64,000 bases of DNA from Dastarcus helophoroides (GCA_028583605.1 CM053330.1:19121539-19185538); one strand, 5' to 3'. Positions 34,137 through 47,582 are shown, counted from the stretch's first letter. Made by a program: numbers and translations. Notes: generated by a model not told the origin, from the sequence alone.

Positions 34137-37100
34137 AGGTGCAATGCAGTATATCAAGTCAAGTAACCTATTGCGTCCAAGCCTTTTGGGGAGTCAATAT
34201 TAGAGAATTACACATTTTCCTTTGGAGACCATGGTCAGATCTCAGAGATGCTTGCCTACGAGGGGATTTTTTGAAAGGATATTACCAATATCCGGGACTC
34301 CAACTTAGGTAAACATTTTTTTATTATATTACTATTACTTAAATTCTATACAAATAAACACATCAAATGCACTTTAATTCTGTAAAAATTCGATAATGTT
34401 GTAACAAAAGTCTTGTTATTCTTCTTCCCAATATTCCGTGGATACTGGGTTTCTGTAGGTTCATGAGATGAAGCGCTAAGATTACCATTGCGTCACGAAT
34501 TTAGAGTGATATCATAGTTACTGATGCTACTCAACTGAATTAATATTAGTCGATTATAGAGAGATGAATTAAATTGCAGATGTTTTCAGCCATCTGAATG
34601 TATCACGGTCTAATGTTGCTATTGATATTTCAATGAAGTAGGGAGCATGCAGGGAGTAGTGGACGTTGGTTTGGAATTAACCTAATTAAATTTTAGTTTT
34701 ATAGTAGTGATTTGAATTTGACAAACGTCAGAGGAAATCTGTCATTTACGTTTGGCATCTGTTCTCATTTCGTTTTTGTGGTATCAAGTTTTCTCAGAAT
34801 ATATTTATTAACTTTTATGATAAAAAAGGTTGTTTTGAGAGATAAATATGAAATTCTACTGTATTTTATTACATATTTACCCAACGTAATTTTAACTATT
34901 TCGCACCAGTCTGTACTCATATCACCAATGGTTTGAAAACAACTGACATATTTTTCTAGTATCATAAGACGCTATAAACTATACCTGCCCGTCCGGGATT
35001 GGAACTTTATCAAATATTTAAGCCCTAAACATGTGTCTCCCGCCTACTCTTCACAAAATGCTTCTAGTTTCAGTTGTGTTTTGTAAGAAATTAGTTGAAA
35101 ACTAAAGAAGTTATTGCACAAAACAATTATTTGTTGCCCAAGATTCGTTATTAATTATCAAAGAAATAACATTCGATTTTGGATTTATTTAGGAAAAAAA
35201 TAAGGGTGGTACATATTTGTACCAGTAGGTTTAGAGACTGATATGCATGTTTATCAGTAGTCTTATACAGTTTTTTTAAAGTAATTTGATGGCGAAAACG
35301 GCACGAAAATTGTCGTAAAAAGAAATAAAACATTTAGCAGAACACACGTCTATTGTGAATTCCCTTTCGGAATCATATGGAAGTAGTAGTGAATTTGAAT
35401 TTAATAGTGACGAAGAGGTTCTACCAAGGAACCACTTTTAGGGCTATTGGTACACTCGTGTACCAGACCCCCTTACAGTGGGTCAATTTGATTAATTTCT
35501 GGCCAAAACTAAGAAGAACTGAATTTTTCCGACTTAAGGAAAATAGCTTAATGACCGGCTTATTAGTAAGAATAGATTTTCTCGTTAAAGAAACAATTTG
35601 TTATAATTCCCATATTATTTCCCATTTCACTCTGCAGCCCTTAGAACGAAGAGGTGTTTAAGTAAATAGTAGCAGAGTGAGGTTTCAGTGTACTTTCGAT
35701 TGCCATATAATTTGATAATTTGAAAAATTAGCCACATCTCATATGGAACAAGTTAAGTGTCCTATTGTAGATCAATATTTCATTTAAAAAAAATACATGC
35801 TGCTTATGCCTTAAAGTCTGTCATCAGATAAAAGGTATCAGACATCCATTAGGTAAAATCAGCAAAATTAATCTTTTTGTTTGTTTCATATTTACTTTAA
35901 CGAACTTTAGCCTTGTCGTATTTTTTTATATATTGAAAGAAGTATGGACTTCGATGTTTTACAATTTGTGGCTGCGCCTAGCTGCGCCTTTTTTTTGCTA
36001 TAACTCTAAACAGAATGATGCAGATGAGAGAAATTCCCACTTTGGGAGTTAACGACTGATTCAATGTGACTCGTATCATTTCGAATCCCTTACTACACTA
36101 TATTTTTGCAATAAAATAATTGTTTTACTAATTTTGTAATACTTTTAAATTGAATTATTCCCGAATTATTTTTTTAAATTAGTTAGAAGTTCAACTTCTA
36201 ATACTCACCCTAATTTCTTGGCGATAATTTTTTCAATATTTTTTCTGTAAGGACCAACTATTATTAAGTAAATTTTGTAATTTTCAAAGTTTTGGCCAAA
36301 AATTATTAATTTCGACCCAGTGTGTCCCATCTTGAAATTAATTTTGATGAATTTTTGTTAAGAAATCACATATCTACAGGAACTATCAAAAATACATGTT
36401 TGAATCCAAAAAGGGAACCGTCCAGAAAGGGTTAAAACATTATTTTTCAAAGTCATTCGTAAATATTCGTTACACTTCGGTTTTGTTTTTACTTTTCCTC
36501 TTAGCGCACTATAGAGATGCTTTTAGTGTGATAAATTTAGTCATTAATTGATTCACATTTTTAATCTTTCTTCACATGAATATTACTTGTGATGTAGTGG
36601 TAATCCTAGCTCGAAGCAATAGTACTTTACCTTGCTAAAAAGTTTAAAATAAACAAGATACAGTGTTTTAGTTATATTTCTTCTGAGATAAAGAATCGAA
36701 ATATAGTGGAATCCTGATTATTCCGAATAATTAAGACCAAGGGTCTCCATTAAGGGTCTAAAATACATTGACAAAATTTTTCTCTTCTAGTAAATCATCA
36801 CATTCCGACGAAAGCTTTACACTCAAGTTACCTGCGACTTCACTAGATTTAGGGACGCCCCCGAGATTGTGTTATCCTTTAGTTATACTTCTATTTCGAA
36901 CCGATGCGGATGATAACATACATCCCGATGAAACAGTAAGTAAAATAAGCCGTTTTATTACAGAGTAAAACACAAAGTATTTTTCAGGTAGCATTGATAA
37001 ATGTTATACATATCAAGGACACCGTTTGTACCTTGCCAACAAGTATTTTAGCACAGTATTTAAAACAGGCTAATGGTCAATTGTCATGTTTAAAAGTGAG

Positions 37101-38597
37101 TGTTTTTTAAATACATTTTTTGTTGTTGTTACATTGCAACCTATTTAAATCCTGGTCAGTAAATAATATGAATGGTGAAAAAATAATTATGAGGAATGCA
37201 TGGGTGGGTTGCTAATTGTTTTAGAATGGTATATTTTTGTAATAGTTTCGTTTGTTAAGTTTGAAAAAAATTTTAACTTCAGCAATTATTAATACTTACA
37301 ATTAGTGACTACTCTTCATTAGTTGAACTGACATTCTTGAGCTTACTAATCTAGTTGATTATTAAGAGTGATTTTGAATTCATTTATTCAGCTGTCCTTC
37401 AGACGTTTTATTTTAATATTTATGACTCTCGATTACTTTAATAAAGGAGACACAGAACAGGGGTGTGTTCTTGACCTCAGTAGTTCCATAGGCAATTGTA
37501 GCAGGTCTATCAACTTTAAGTTTTCAATCTTGTCACATATTTTCAATGGCTTGTCCAATAGATCTACCTTTTCCTTTTTGCTATCTAGTGGGCAATGTAC
37601 TCTTTGAACCAAACTTTTATTGATAACTTTGTTTAACATGTATATCTTAAATCATTGTAATTGCAATTTTATATATCCAGATTTTGTATGCTTACCCAAT
37701 CTGATTTTAACGTTTTCTTTTATAATAGTCATTATAAGTTATAATATTTTTCAGCAACTCTATTTGGCTACTGGAAACCCTGGTGGTTATGAAGAAGGTC
37801 AAATACCTCTTGCTGTTGCTGAACCCATGGAAGGTGGCCCAGGTCCTTTAGGTCGTACTTTGGTTTGTCCAACTACTGAAGATTCTGCTATGTGGAATAC
37901 TGCAGGAGAACAGTTGTGTGTAGTATGCCAATATTTTCCTTTATCTCGAGCATTACTACCTTGCAGGTGAGTCGAATAATTATTGAGATATTTATTATTA
38001 TTATTATTAAATATACACCCAATCTCGAAATTTTTTTTTCATGGGGAAAAATCCTTTTCCTACTAGAGCTTTAAACCAGGTGATACCAAAAATGTGAACA
38101 CCTTTTGCAGCCCTTCAACAATTCATCATCTGTGACAATAATTAATTCTTTTAACAATTTATTCAGTTTAATCAGATTTCAATTTTAAATTTGTTTTTTT
38201 TTTTACTTCTGACCAGAATTGAACCAAATACAGTTATTTTTGTCAAAATAAAAATCGTATTCCCAGTTTAACACCTCCTTACCCTCTCAAAAGGATGTTT
38301 TTTTTTACAATTACAGTTTTTGCTCAAATCTTCTGCTGCCCCCACCGCATTACCATTATAAAGCTATAAGGCTAATATTTTTATTCCAGGCATACCTGTA
38401 TATGTGCAAGTTGTTTTGACAAACTTGACCGTTGTCCTATGTGCAGGGGTCCCATTAAAAGTTACTTCTGCATTCGAGGTGAAGAATACATGCCTATTTC
38501 CACAAGCTCCAAACAAACAAATACGCATGGATTGCTGTACAACTGGTTAGATAGTTGGAATGATCGTCTGTCAGATTTTCTAGGCCTTCAGCGGTAA
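34137..38597 (+). CDS. CGRRF1: CGRRF1-like RING-finger protein, 5 visible exons (N-terminus missing)
   Basis: Coding exons are 34137-34308, 36791-36935, 36988-37095, 37755-37966 and 38390-38597 (stop TAA at 38595). All introns are GT-AG and the phases agree at every junction. They give about 280 residues. The first part has TYCVQAFWGVNIRELH, followed by CYPLVILLFRTDADD and VALINVIHIKDTVCTL, matching the conserved middle of CGRRF1. The C-terminus has a C3HC4 RING: CVVC, then LPCRHTCICASC, then CPMC, with the exon junction inside the R of PCRH. The family members are RING proteins thought to be membrane-linked E3 ubiquitin ligases. The hydrophobic N-terminal exon(s), about 100 residues in the human protein, were not found upstream. 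AATAAA signals follow at 38664 and 38907. The assignment is firm for the family; orthology is inferred. Confidence 0.88.
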
Positions 38598-38663
38598 CAA
38601 GTGTTTAACTCAAATCCTATTTATTGAACTTGTATGACTTATAGTATTTAAAATTCTAGAGTA

Positions 38664-39023
38664 AATAAATGCTTGTAATCATTTTATCAACATTAGATGT
38701 CATTTAACTATGATAAAATGGATTAATAACACTACATTGACGCATTATACATCTAGTGCATATTTTGACTTGTTAAATATTAAGGTTTTTATACATCACT
38801 ACCTTTCTTTTAAAAAAAGTTGGTTGTGAGGTTTTGTGTATGATATTCAAAATGCTTCTGGGTGTTTTCATCCTGTAGCTATACTGTATATTTTGTTTCA
38901 TCACGCAATAAAAACATTAGGTTAGTAGTATAAAGTGTTAAAATTTGTAATACTATAAAATGTATGTTATATTTTAGTATTTATCTGACTTAAGCCTGTG
39001 ATAATATATACGTTTAAAATAAA
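38664..39023 (+). promoter_or_regulatory. Candidate polyadenylation signals of CGRRF1
   Basis: AATAAA occurs at 38664-38669, 38907-38912 and 39018-39023, downstream of the stop codon at 38597. The true cleavage site cannot be chosen from sequence alone in such AT-rich DNA. Confidence 0.4.
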
Positions 39024-39529
39024 TGAAGTTTATTGTCTATCAAATTTGTTTTATTCCAAATATTTCATTTTAATTTACACAACAGTTTTTACATTTTTAC
39101 ACCAAACGGATTTTAAAAATGTAATCAGTTTAAATATCTACTAAAAATAAGTCTATATAATCTTACAAATATATAATGAATGGAACAAGTTCAAAATAAA
39201 AACAATATACATACTTTAAAGCTCTTAGAAATTAAGATATATTGCAAAATGCTATGAAAACCAATCAGTTGTAAGCCCACCAAACAGTGCAACTGCACTG
39301 GACCTTACAGATGATGCTGAATCTTGGGATCTCTTTGGTGATTTTGTTATCCGTTTTGATTCCTGCAAAAAAATGACATTAAGCGCGTTGGTACCATCCA
39401 TTAGTTTGTGTTACCAAAATTGGTCTGAACGGACAGATGAATGGTTGTGTAAAATAATATTTCAAATATTAGCAGTTAAAATACTTAGTTGGGGGGATTT
39501 TGTACTCGCTATAGCTGGATGTGGATATA

Positions 39530-40378
39530 CAGAGTGTCCCGTATCGTTAAGTTCAAATTTGGGGAGCATAAACTACAATTAATTCTAAGATTAAAAAACA
39601 TAAAAGTTGTAAGTCGATCTCCTTTTGTTTAAAAGTTATAGTTATAAATAAATTAAGTTTTTAAAATGCCATCCTCCTTGCTGAATACAGGCCTGTGCGC
39701 GTAATCCAATGGACAAAGTGGCACTTCTTATTTGAAGTCTGTTTATCCGAATTTGTTGAGCAGATTGCTGAATACGTTCAATTAATTCTCTCGCGTTTGA
39801 AACTTTACAGTAAATTAATTTTTTTCTATATCCCCAGAAATAAAATTCTAGAGAGTTATGGTCAAGGGATCTAGGTGGCCATGCAACAGGATCCCCCCCC
39901 AACCAATCCTTTGTGGATAATTGTTACTGAGAAAGTTTCGAACAAAATGTGGTGGTGCGCTGTCCATTTAAAACTCCATATCCCTTCTCAATAAAGTGAA
40001 ACTTCTAAAAGAGGTGGTAATTCATCAGTAAGGAATTGTAAATTATTAAACGAATGGGAGTAGTTGAAAAGAGTATTTGGGGTCTGGTTTAGTCTATCTA
40101 AATATTAAGATAGTCAATGCTAAATTTTGAGTTAAATTTATTTAAATTTGATCCTGTTAGCACTCTTGCATGACTGCCTGGATCTCTAATTTCTTTTTCT
40201 TTAACAATTTGTAACATAAATTAAAAAAATCTCTTAACTGCTTATTGTCTGAATAATTTTATAGGCCCGTAACTTTTGAACAAAAGAAGATCGACCTACA
40301 ACTTTTGGGTTTTTTAGTCTTAGAATTAAGTCTAGTTTATGCTCCGAAAATTTGCACATAACAATACGGGACACCTTG
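39530..40378. mobile_element. Tc1/mariner-type element with about 120-bp TIRs
   Basis: TA flanks both ends. The left end is CAGAGTGTCCCGTATCG and the right end, reversed, is CAAGGTGTCCCGTATTG. The TIRs extend over about 120 bp, with shared phrases such as ACAAAAGAAGATCGAC and the reverse of GTCGATCTCCTTTTGTTTAA. The interior carries a minus-strand transposase C-terminal fragment. Confidence 0.8.
39642..39902 (-). pseudogene. Mariner/IS630-type transposase C-terminal fragment
   Basis: The frame contains GGDPVAWPPRSLDHNSLEFYFWGYRKKLIY. In intact relatives this segment reads SPDLTPLDFFLWG and holds the third catalytic D. It continues with AQACIQQGGWHF, the usual end of this transposase type. 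Only about 86 codons remain and no first or second catalytic motif is present, so it is a relic inside a shortened element. Confidence 0.8.
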
Positions 40379-41029
40379 TATTGCGAATATTATATCGGTT
40401 TCGGTTAGAGATACGGATATGAAATTATTTCGGACATCTGATAGTTTCGAATATTATTTCAGTTACAGATATCTTTAAATTATTTTTGCCAATCAGAAAA
40501 GATCCTCAAGTTATATCTTTTTAAAAAACTAAACAATAACTAAGAGATAACACCTAGCCTAAACCGATCGGTTTAGAAGCATGTAATTTTACACTTGGAA
40601 AGGATTTTTGAAAATTTGTCCCGCAAGAGTGTTAGATAGGAGATAAAAATTTGTCGGATTGTATGAAAGTTTCTCATTTTTCAAATTAGAAATATGAAAA
40701 TTGATGTTTTGATTTCAGTTTATGAATAACAGTTAGTTGTATCAGCGTTTTCAGTAATTCATGCCCCCAAGATAATATAACAAATTCGTATTCGAAAGTA
40801 TAAAATATGGGGATCACAATCAATTTACAGAATAAAATTAATCTTAATTTTGCGAACCATAATTAGATACAAATATTTCGAGTTTCGTGAATCTAAGAAG
40901 GAAATGGGAATGCTCTAGGTATTTTTTTAACCAAGTTCTGTGTACCATCGAATTTTTTTTTCTTCATGAGCGCAACAACGCTTACATTGTTTGGTATTGA
41001 TCTTCTTGATTCTTCCAAATATACAGGTA

Positions 41030-42230
41030 AAATTTTGAAAAATAGATTTTCGAAAAAAATGTCGATATTAAAACAATAAAAAATTTGAAAAGGTCGATAT
41101 TAAAAAAAGTCAAAATGTTGAATCTTTAAACAGTTGAAATGTTGAAGAAAATGATATTTCCGAAATAAACGAATATTTAAAAATAGACCAGTTTTCAAAA
41201 AATTTCAAATTTAAAAAAAAATATAAGTTATAAAAAGTGGTAAATTTAAAAATAACTCTTAAAATTTTGAAGTTATAATTTAAAAAAAAAGTCAAAATTT
41301 TGTTAGAAAGATTTTCAAAAAAAGCAAAAAAAAGTGAAAATTTCGTTAAAGCCAAATTTTCAAGAAATTCGCAACTTTGAAAAAAAATAAGAAATCAAAT
41401 ATTTCAAAATTTAAAACCTTGAAATTTTGAAAAATCTAAAATTTCAAAAATAGTTAAAATTTTTCAGTTATATTTTTAATAAAATCCGAAATTTTGAAGT
41501 CTAAATATTCAAGAAAAGCCAAAAAAGTCGAAGTTTAAAAAAAAATGGAATTTTAAAAAGTTAGGTTTTGGATAATTAAAATGATATGATATGATAATTA
41601 AAACTTTCGAAATTTTTAAAAAGATTTCTAAAAAAAAGTTAAAATTGAAAAAAGTCGAAAATTTAAAAAAAGGTCAACATTTCCGAATAAAGTCGATATT
41701 TTAAATTAGTGGGAGCTAAAAAGATAGTCAAAATTTTGATTTTAAAAAAAAATATATAATTTTCAAAAAAATTTTGAAAGAAAAATTTTTAAATCGAGAA
41801 AAAGATGAAATGTTGGAAAAATCAAAGTGTTTAAAGAAAGTTCAGATTTCAAAATTTACATTTTCAAAAAAAAAATCCCAGGAAAGTCGATATTTTTAAC
41901 AAAAAATGCTAAATTTTCGAAAAAATCTAAACTTTGAAAACTTCTAAAAATAAAAAATCGAAATTTTCAAAAAGGAGATATTTTCGGAAACAACTAAAAA
42001 GGTCGAAATTTTAAAGACAAAATTTTGAAGAAAATTGAAATTTTGATAAAACAGTTTAAATTTTGAAATGAAGTCGAAATTTTGCAAAAAATTCATCTTC
42101 ACAAAAAGCCAAAATTAAAAAAAAATGAAAATATTAAAAATGTGAACATCTCAAAAAATTTTCGAAATTTTGGAAAAATCTCGAAATAAAAAAAAATCGA
42201 TTCATTTATCACTTAAAAAAAGCAATTAAT
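41030..42230. repeat. AT-rich degenerate repeat block (GTCGAAATTTT type)
   Basis: The block is a dense run of AAAAAGTCGAAATTTTGAAA-like phrases with irregular period of about 15-25 bases. Frames in it, such as 41110-41355 (minus), are composition artefacts. I see no gene. Confidence 0.7.
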
Positions 42231-42239
42231 TAGCCGTGA

Positions 42240-43280
42240 CAATCGCCAGAGCAGCTAGTAAAAATTAGCAAAATTATTTCAAATAACATCTGAAATTATC
42301 TGAAAGTTTTTATCGGTTTGGGATACGGATTAGGATATTTTTTTATTTCGAATATCCTACAGTTATGAAGCTCCATAACATCCCTAATAAGAACACAAAA
42401 AAATGTTCACCTTGCCCAGGCTGTGGGACCCTCAATCTTGGTTATTTTTTAAAAACTAAAGGAAATTCTAAAGAGGCAGAAGAAAGATCAATTTGTTTAA
42501 TTTAGAATGTTTTATAATCTTTGAATTTAACAGAAACTGAAGGTTTTAAAATAAATGTAAAACTGTCTCAATAAACTTGTTACATAAGGTACCAATTTTT
42601 GTATACCATCATTCATTTTATGAATATATATTTGCTATCAAGCAGCACATACCACACAAAATAAATGACAAGTATGTTACAAAAGTATTCAATAAACATG
42701 TAAATAAAAGTCAAAATTCTCAAAACCAAAAGACCACACTTAACATTGCTTCGCAGCTGAAACAGTTTGTAATAGAGATTATTAAGCTATAATAATCTAT
42801 CGATTATAATTATCTGTTTAAAGTTGTAAAAATGAATAGGTTAGGATCAAGTATTAGTAAGTACAATGCATATAAAAAAAACCAATAAGTTAGTAAAAAC
42901 TAATTTTCAGAGAAAGATGTAAAGTGTAAGTCATTTTAAGGTAAAAGCACTTTAAAAAAAAGGTAAAAGGTAAATTTAAAAGCTTATAATAAGCGTTTGA
43001 TCCTATGCATAGCATTCCAACCAAGGAAATTTTGTTCTATAGTAGGTTCAACAGGTTAGACCACAATTTCCAGCCTGCATCAGTGACAGTTTGAGCAAAC
43101 TTGATCTTTGGAAGTGCATAATGTGTGTGAGGCACTGCGCTAATATTGCCTACATTAGATAAAGAGATAGGTGCAGTTCTTCATCAGCGGAGGATATCAC
43201 GCTCTATTCGGGTCCATAAGCTTTTAATTGAACAAGTAAGGCATAAAAAATACGGTTTCGATGCGCAAAATTTCAATTGA
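42240..43280. other. Gene-less stretch
   Basis: I see no supported gene. The frame at 42577-42792 (+) is lysine/asparagine-rich with no recognisable domain. It could be a fragment of a transposase, but nothing in it proves that. Confidence 0.4.
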
Positions 43281-43300
43281 TGTTTTGTTTTTTTAACGTA

Positions 43301-43480
43301 TGCCCACTACTAGTTTAGAAAATCTCATGGTATCTTGGTAGTGGGCACTCATGCCCACTGCTGACACTTTCAAGCTTTTGCAAGAATACTTTTTTTGGAA
43401 ACAACTAATTATAATTTGTTATGTAAACAAATTCTGTTTTGGTCTTATTCGATTTTGAGCACAAAAACTAGTAGTGGGCA
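43301..43480. repeat. Cluster of TAGTGGGCA motifs
   Basis: The motif TAGTGGGCA or its complement occurs at 43301-43309, 43339-43347, 43352-43360 (one mismatch) and 43472-43480. A further copy lies at 44625-44633, beyond the pogo-like remnant. The middle pair forms a short palindrome (GTGGGCACTCATGCCCAC). These look like terminal or subterminal sites of the element containing the pogo-like fragment. Confidence 0.65.
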
Positions 43481-43609
43481 TGGTGTTTTTCTCTTCACAC
43501 TTGTCAAATATTTAGTAAACAGGGCGTAAAACCATTGTAATTCGCTGAAATACGAATCGAATTAATACGTGCAGTAGGATAACTTTTTGTTCGCTTGCTT
43601 TTTTTTACA

Positions 43610-44330
43610 ACTTAGGCAATAAAGTAAAGAAACTAAAATTTTGGAATTATCCGCAGAACACGATGGAAAGTACCCTGCAAAGTGTTAGTTAAGTAATTGC
43701 TTTAGTAATTGTTGCTAAAAAATTCGGAGTGTCACGTACTTCATTACAGAGGTTTAGAAAAAATGATACCGAATTGAGAGAAAAGTGGAACCGACTTCGA
43801 TACTTGGCGTGGCAGAATAGAGTAGTTCAAGGGAATGGATTCTGTGAATGGCATATGCTGGGTTTCCTGTAACTAAAGAGCAAGTTTCAAACCCCTTTCG
43901 ACGTCTAGTCAATGATTTGAACATCGAAAATCCTTTCATTAATGGTCATCCTAATTTAAGGAGTTCTTGAAAATAAATCCGTTCATCTCGGAAAGTATTG
44001 CGCAAAACTTAACTATCACTTAATATTTTGCCACAGAAGGCTCAGACAAGAAGGCCTTCAGGTGTAAGAACTACAAGAGCCAATAGGAGAACGGGTAAAA
44101 ACGCCAAGCATGTCAAATAACTGTAGATTGTAAAAATCAAAAAAGCTGATATTAGGCTAAAGAAACATGATGAAAACGAAGTGGTCCAGAAAAAGAAATT
44201 TCAAGAAAGAGAAGAACCCAAACACAAGTTACAGGAATAAGAAGAAAGAAAAAAAAACTGAAAGAATTGTAAATAAACGAAAACAAGTACGATCAAGTAC
44301 GATGAATCGGAAAATGATTTGAAAACAAAA
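43610..44330 (+). pseudogene. Pogo/Tigger-like element N-terminal remnant
   Basis: Near 43645 the frame gives YPQNTMESTLQSV and, after a break, VIVAKKFGVSRTSLQRFRK. Together these form a pipsqueak/CENP-B type helix-turn-helix. Further on, GFPVTKEQVSNPFRRLVNDL and IENPFINGHP match the region after this domain in pogo-type transposases. A lysine/glutamate-rich tail follows (about 44150-44260). The DDE catalytic core is not recognisable, and stops are frequent, so this is an internally deleted, dead copy. Confidence 0.65.
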
Positions 44331-44399
44331 GAGCAAGGTAAGTGGTTCGCAGCAGATAGCTCAGATGAGCTCCTAGGTCTTAATAGCAGTTTTGAAAGA

Positions 44400-46545
44400 G
44401 ACTACGTTAAATCTTTGTTTTTGTTTTACTGCATTTTGCTGCTAAAAGCTTCCAAGGAAAGCTGAAATTGGTGCAAAAATCTCAAAATAGCAAAGAACTT
44501 ATGATTTGCTTTCCCATTGTATTTATCTGTTAATTAACTGCTTCTAAGATAGATTAGTTCATTATAAATAACCTCTTGTATTACAAAATTGTCATTAAGT
44601 ATTCTTTCTCAATTAAACAAAATGTGCCCACTATTGACGCATTTCACGACCTTCAAAAATGAATTTTCCTATTTTTTTTATAAACCCAATCGAGTATTTT
44701 AACACAGTAACGTGAGCAAATGAGGTCAATAAAGCCAGAAAAATTAAAGTTGCCGAAACAATCTAAACTTTTAAGAGTTATACACAAAACAGAAAGAATT
44801 CGCCCTTAAAGTGCCCATTAGAGGTACATTTACCTTAAATATTTTTTTCTTCGACTGAATATAAAAATTTTTCCTTTGTATATTTTCTTAGATGAGAAAA
44901 AAGTAAGAACATCTTAAAAAATAGAAAAAATTTACCATTTCAGAGGTCCTACACCACAAACTAAATTATAGGGTCTCTTAAAGTTTAATGGTTAAATAAA
45001 CCGAAAATATGAATTTTATCAAAAAAAATCAATGCACCGAAAAAATCTATAACATTTATAAGAAAACATTCCCAGGATTTAGAAAAAAAGTAATTTTTTC
45101 GTAATTAATGAAAATAAAAAAACCTATGTATATAAAAAATATTATTGTTGATTTGTCAATTGTCCTTGCCAAATTTGATTAAAAATAAATTTTATTTCAA
45201 TAATTCTAATCATTCTTTGTGGTGTTGTCTCAAGTAAGCACAAATTTTTAAGTGTAGAGCCACCTGGCGGTCTGCAGAAGAAACTATGGAATCGAGTCAA
45301 CACTCATGCTAGCAGAATAGATCTAGAGTGCAATAATACCCGCGTTTAGAGGGCTACCTAATTGTAGTCCAGGTCTATTCTATTTGCAAAAATTTTTGAA
45401 AATAAATTAAAATTTCAGATTTAGGCTTGTTTTGTACTTCTAAACCACATTTTTAAATTATGTTTTTCGATACTACCAAAAATAAGGGCAGTTTACTCCA
45501 GGTCATTTTTTAGAATTTTCAAATAATTGAAATCCCTGTATAAAAAATAAACAAAATAATGTTATTTTTAGTGATTTAAGAACAAGCAGGAATTTTTATA
45601 AATAACTATTTCTCGTAAATCCACAAATAAAAAAGAAACCTCTCTTCTCTCTTGGGACACATTGCATATTAAAAAAATTCAAATATCCAAGTTTGAAACT
45701 ATAATATCGAAAAAAAACTGTCTTTGAGCTTATAGTTAAAATTAGGAGATATATAAAGACCTAGAATTATTTTACCATTTAAAAAGCTGGGCTATGTTAA
45801 TGAATTTCTCAACATGAACAATAGAACAATACTGGAGGGGGTGTCGCTCTATACTTCCCTTAACGACACCCTTAACTGAAAACGTAAAAACCCTAATTTA
45901 TACAAGAACAAAATCAAAATTTCTAGAATAATTTTATTTCATTTTATAATTCAAAATTTCGAAAAAAAAACTAAATACATAATCAGAGAAAAAAATGAAG
46001 TTTGGGATTTTCACTTTAGGCTTAACAATATTTGCATTTTTGCCAACTTCATATATTCAGTTAAACAGCTGGTTAACAAATCTAAGCAATCGCTATAATA
46101 TCAGGATTGAATGGGATTTGAATTTTTGCTATCGCATATATCGGGATTGCAGTCCTTGATACAGAATATGCCAAAAAAGATGCAAGTTGTAATTAACGTC
46201 AAAGAAACTTCGGTTATCTTAAATATATTCTTTATAAGGATCTATCATTATGGTAAAAGTAGCTAATACTTGGCTTTTATCTATTTAATAAAACTCTAAC
46301 ACTGACTGACAAACAATGCACAGCCTAAATAGGTGGCTCTACAAGAATGAAATTTTGCACATGAAGGTTACATAAAACTTAGGTGAGCACTAAGAAAGGA
46401 TTTTTCAAAATTCAACTGTTAAGGGTTTAAAAATGGGCATTAAAGCCCCGAAAAGAGTAGGCAATAAATAATATACCCTACTGGATATTAAGTTGCCTGT
46501 ACGCGTTAACCATATTATATACTAAAAATATATGGCGTTAACTCG
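44400..46545. other. Gene-less stretch
   Basis: I see no supported gene. Parts (44830-45120 and 45900-46000) resemble the AT-rich degenerate repeat. The GC-richer patch at 45240-45380 has no recognisable content. Confidence 0.45.
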
Positions 46546-47582
46546 CAGTGGCGGCTGGTCTTAAAGAGCGCAAGAGCGCGCGCTCCTCGTTAAATGAGCG
46601 ATCTATTATTTTCTGTTTAATGTAAAAGACTTGGATTTATTACATTTTTACACAAAATAATGATATACTAATTAACTAATAATACTTGTGAGTGACTTGG
46701 AATAAAGTAGGCAAACGTTTTATTCCATTATATTATATATTATGAGTAAATTGAAATACGTTGGGGCGCGCAGAATTATGCACCTAGCGTGGCTGCCGTG
46801 CGATGCCTATCAACGATTTCCACAGGATAAGGAGAAATAAACTACAGAACACCACGTTAAAGCTAGCCCGGGGTACGTCGCTTCCCGCTCCTCTCATGCG
46901 CTATTTATTGCCAAATGGTGAGTACGAGTCAGTGTTTGAAGTGTGGAGTGTGCTAAATGCGTAGATGGCGGCTAATCTGATTGCGATTGCTAATTGTGCC
47001 GCTTACAGGCCTAACTGCCAATAGTACCGCTATTCACAAAGATATAGAAGTATCCATTCTATTTATTTTTTTATTTAAACAATTTTGATGAGAAATTAAT
47101 GAACACTTTATTTCTTTAAAAGATCGTAGAGCGAATTTTGTTTAAAAAAAAAATATTTTTTTGTTTTGTTTTTGTAGAGTTTAATTAGAACTTTATAATA
47201 AAATTCATTTTATCTTCAAATGTAGTTTTCATGAAAACGTGATATAATTTTATTCCTATGAAAGCAAACAATTTTAATTAAGTAACCTAGAGCCGTAATG
47301 AGGTGCAACCTTACAGAGTACTTTAAAGGGGCTCAGAAATGTCGATAATTTTTTTTTTGGACTCGATGAAAATAATTTAGAGATGATAACCCCAAAAAAA
47401 TTTGGAGGTTATAAGATATTAAATAAATTTATTTCGTAAAAATACTATTAAATATCACACCTTTTGTATCACTTGAGTATCTCTTAAATTTAATACCTTG
47501 CTATGGCACTGGAGTCACCTAAACTCTTAACTACTAATATTGTTGCCTCTGCCCCCTGTCAAAAAGTCACCAGCCGCCACTG
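46546..47582. mobile_element. hAT-type non-autonomous element (CAGTGGCGGCTGGT ends)
   Basis: The ends are perfect 14-bp inverted repeats CAGTGGCGGCTGGT. They are flanked by 8-bp sites TTAACTCG (46538-46545) and CTAACTCG (47583-47590) that differ at one base. CAGTGGCGG termini and an 8-bp target duplication are typical of hAT elements. The interior (1037 bp in total) has GC-rich subterminal patches such as AGAGCGCGCGCTC but no transposase frame, so it is a deletion derivative. Confidence 0.88.

Noticed and set aside
35377..35661. Possible piggyBac-like acidic N-terminus (SSSEFEFNSDEE) in CGRRF1 intron 1
   Set aside because: There is only a short acidic stretch, without catalytic motifs or TTAA-flanked ends that I could pair, so the evidence is too weak.
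37620..37754. Apparent N-terminal, hydrophobic part of the frame containing the CGRRF1 RING exon
   Set aside because: It is intron sequence. A clear TTTTTCAG acceptor at 37754 and matching phase with the previous exon show the exon begins at 37755.
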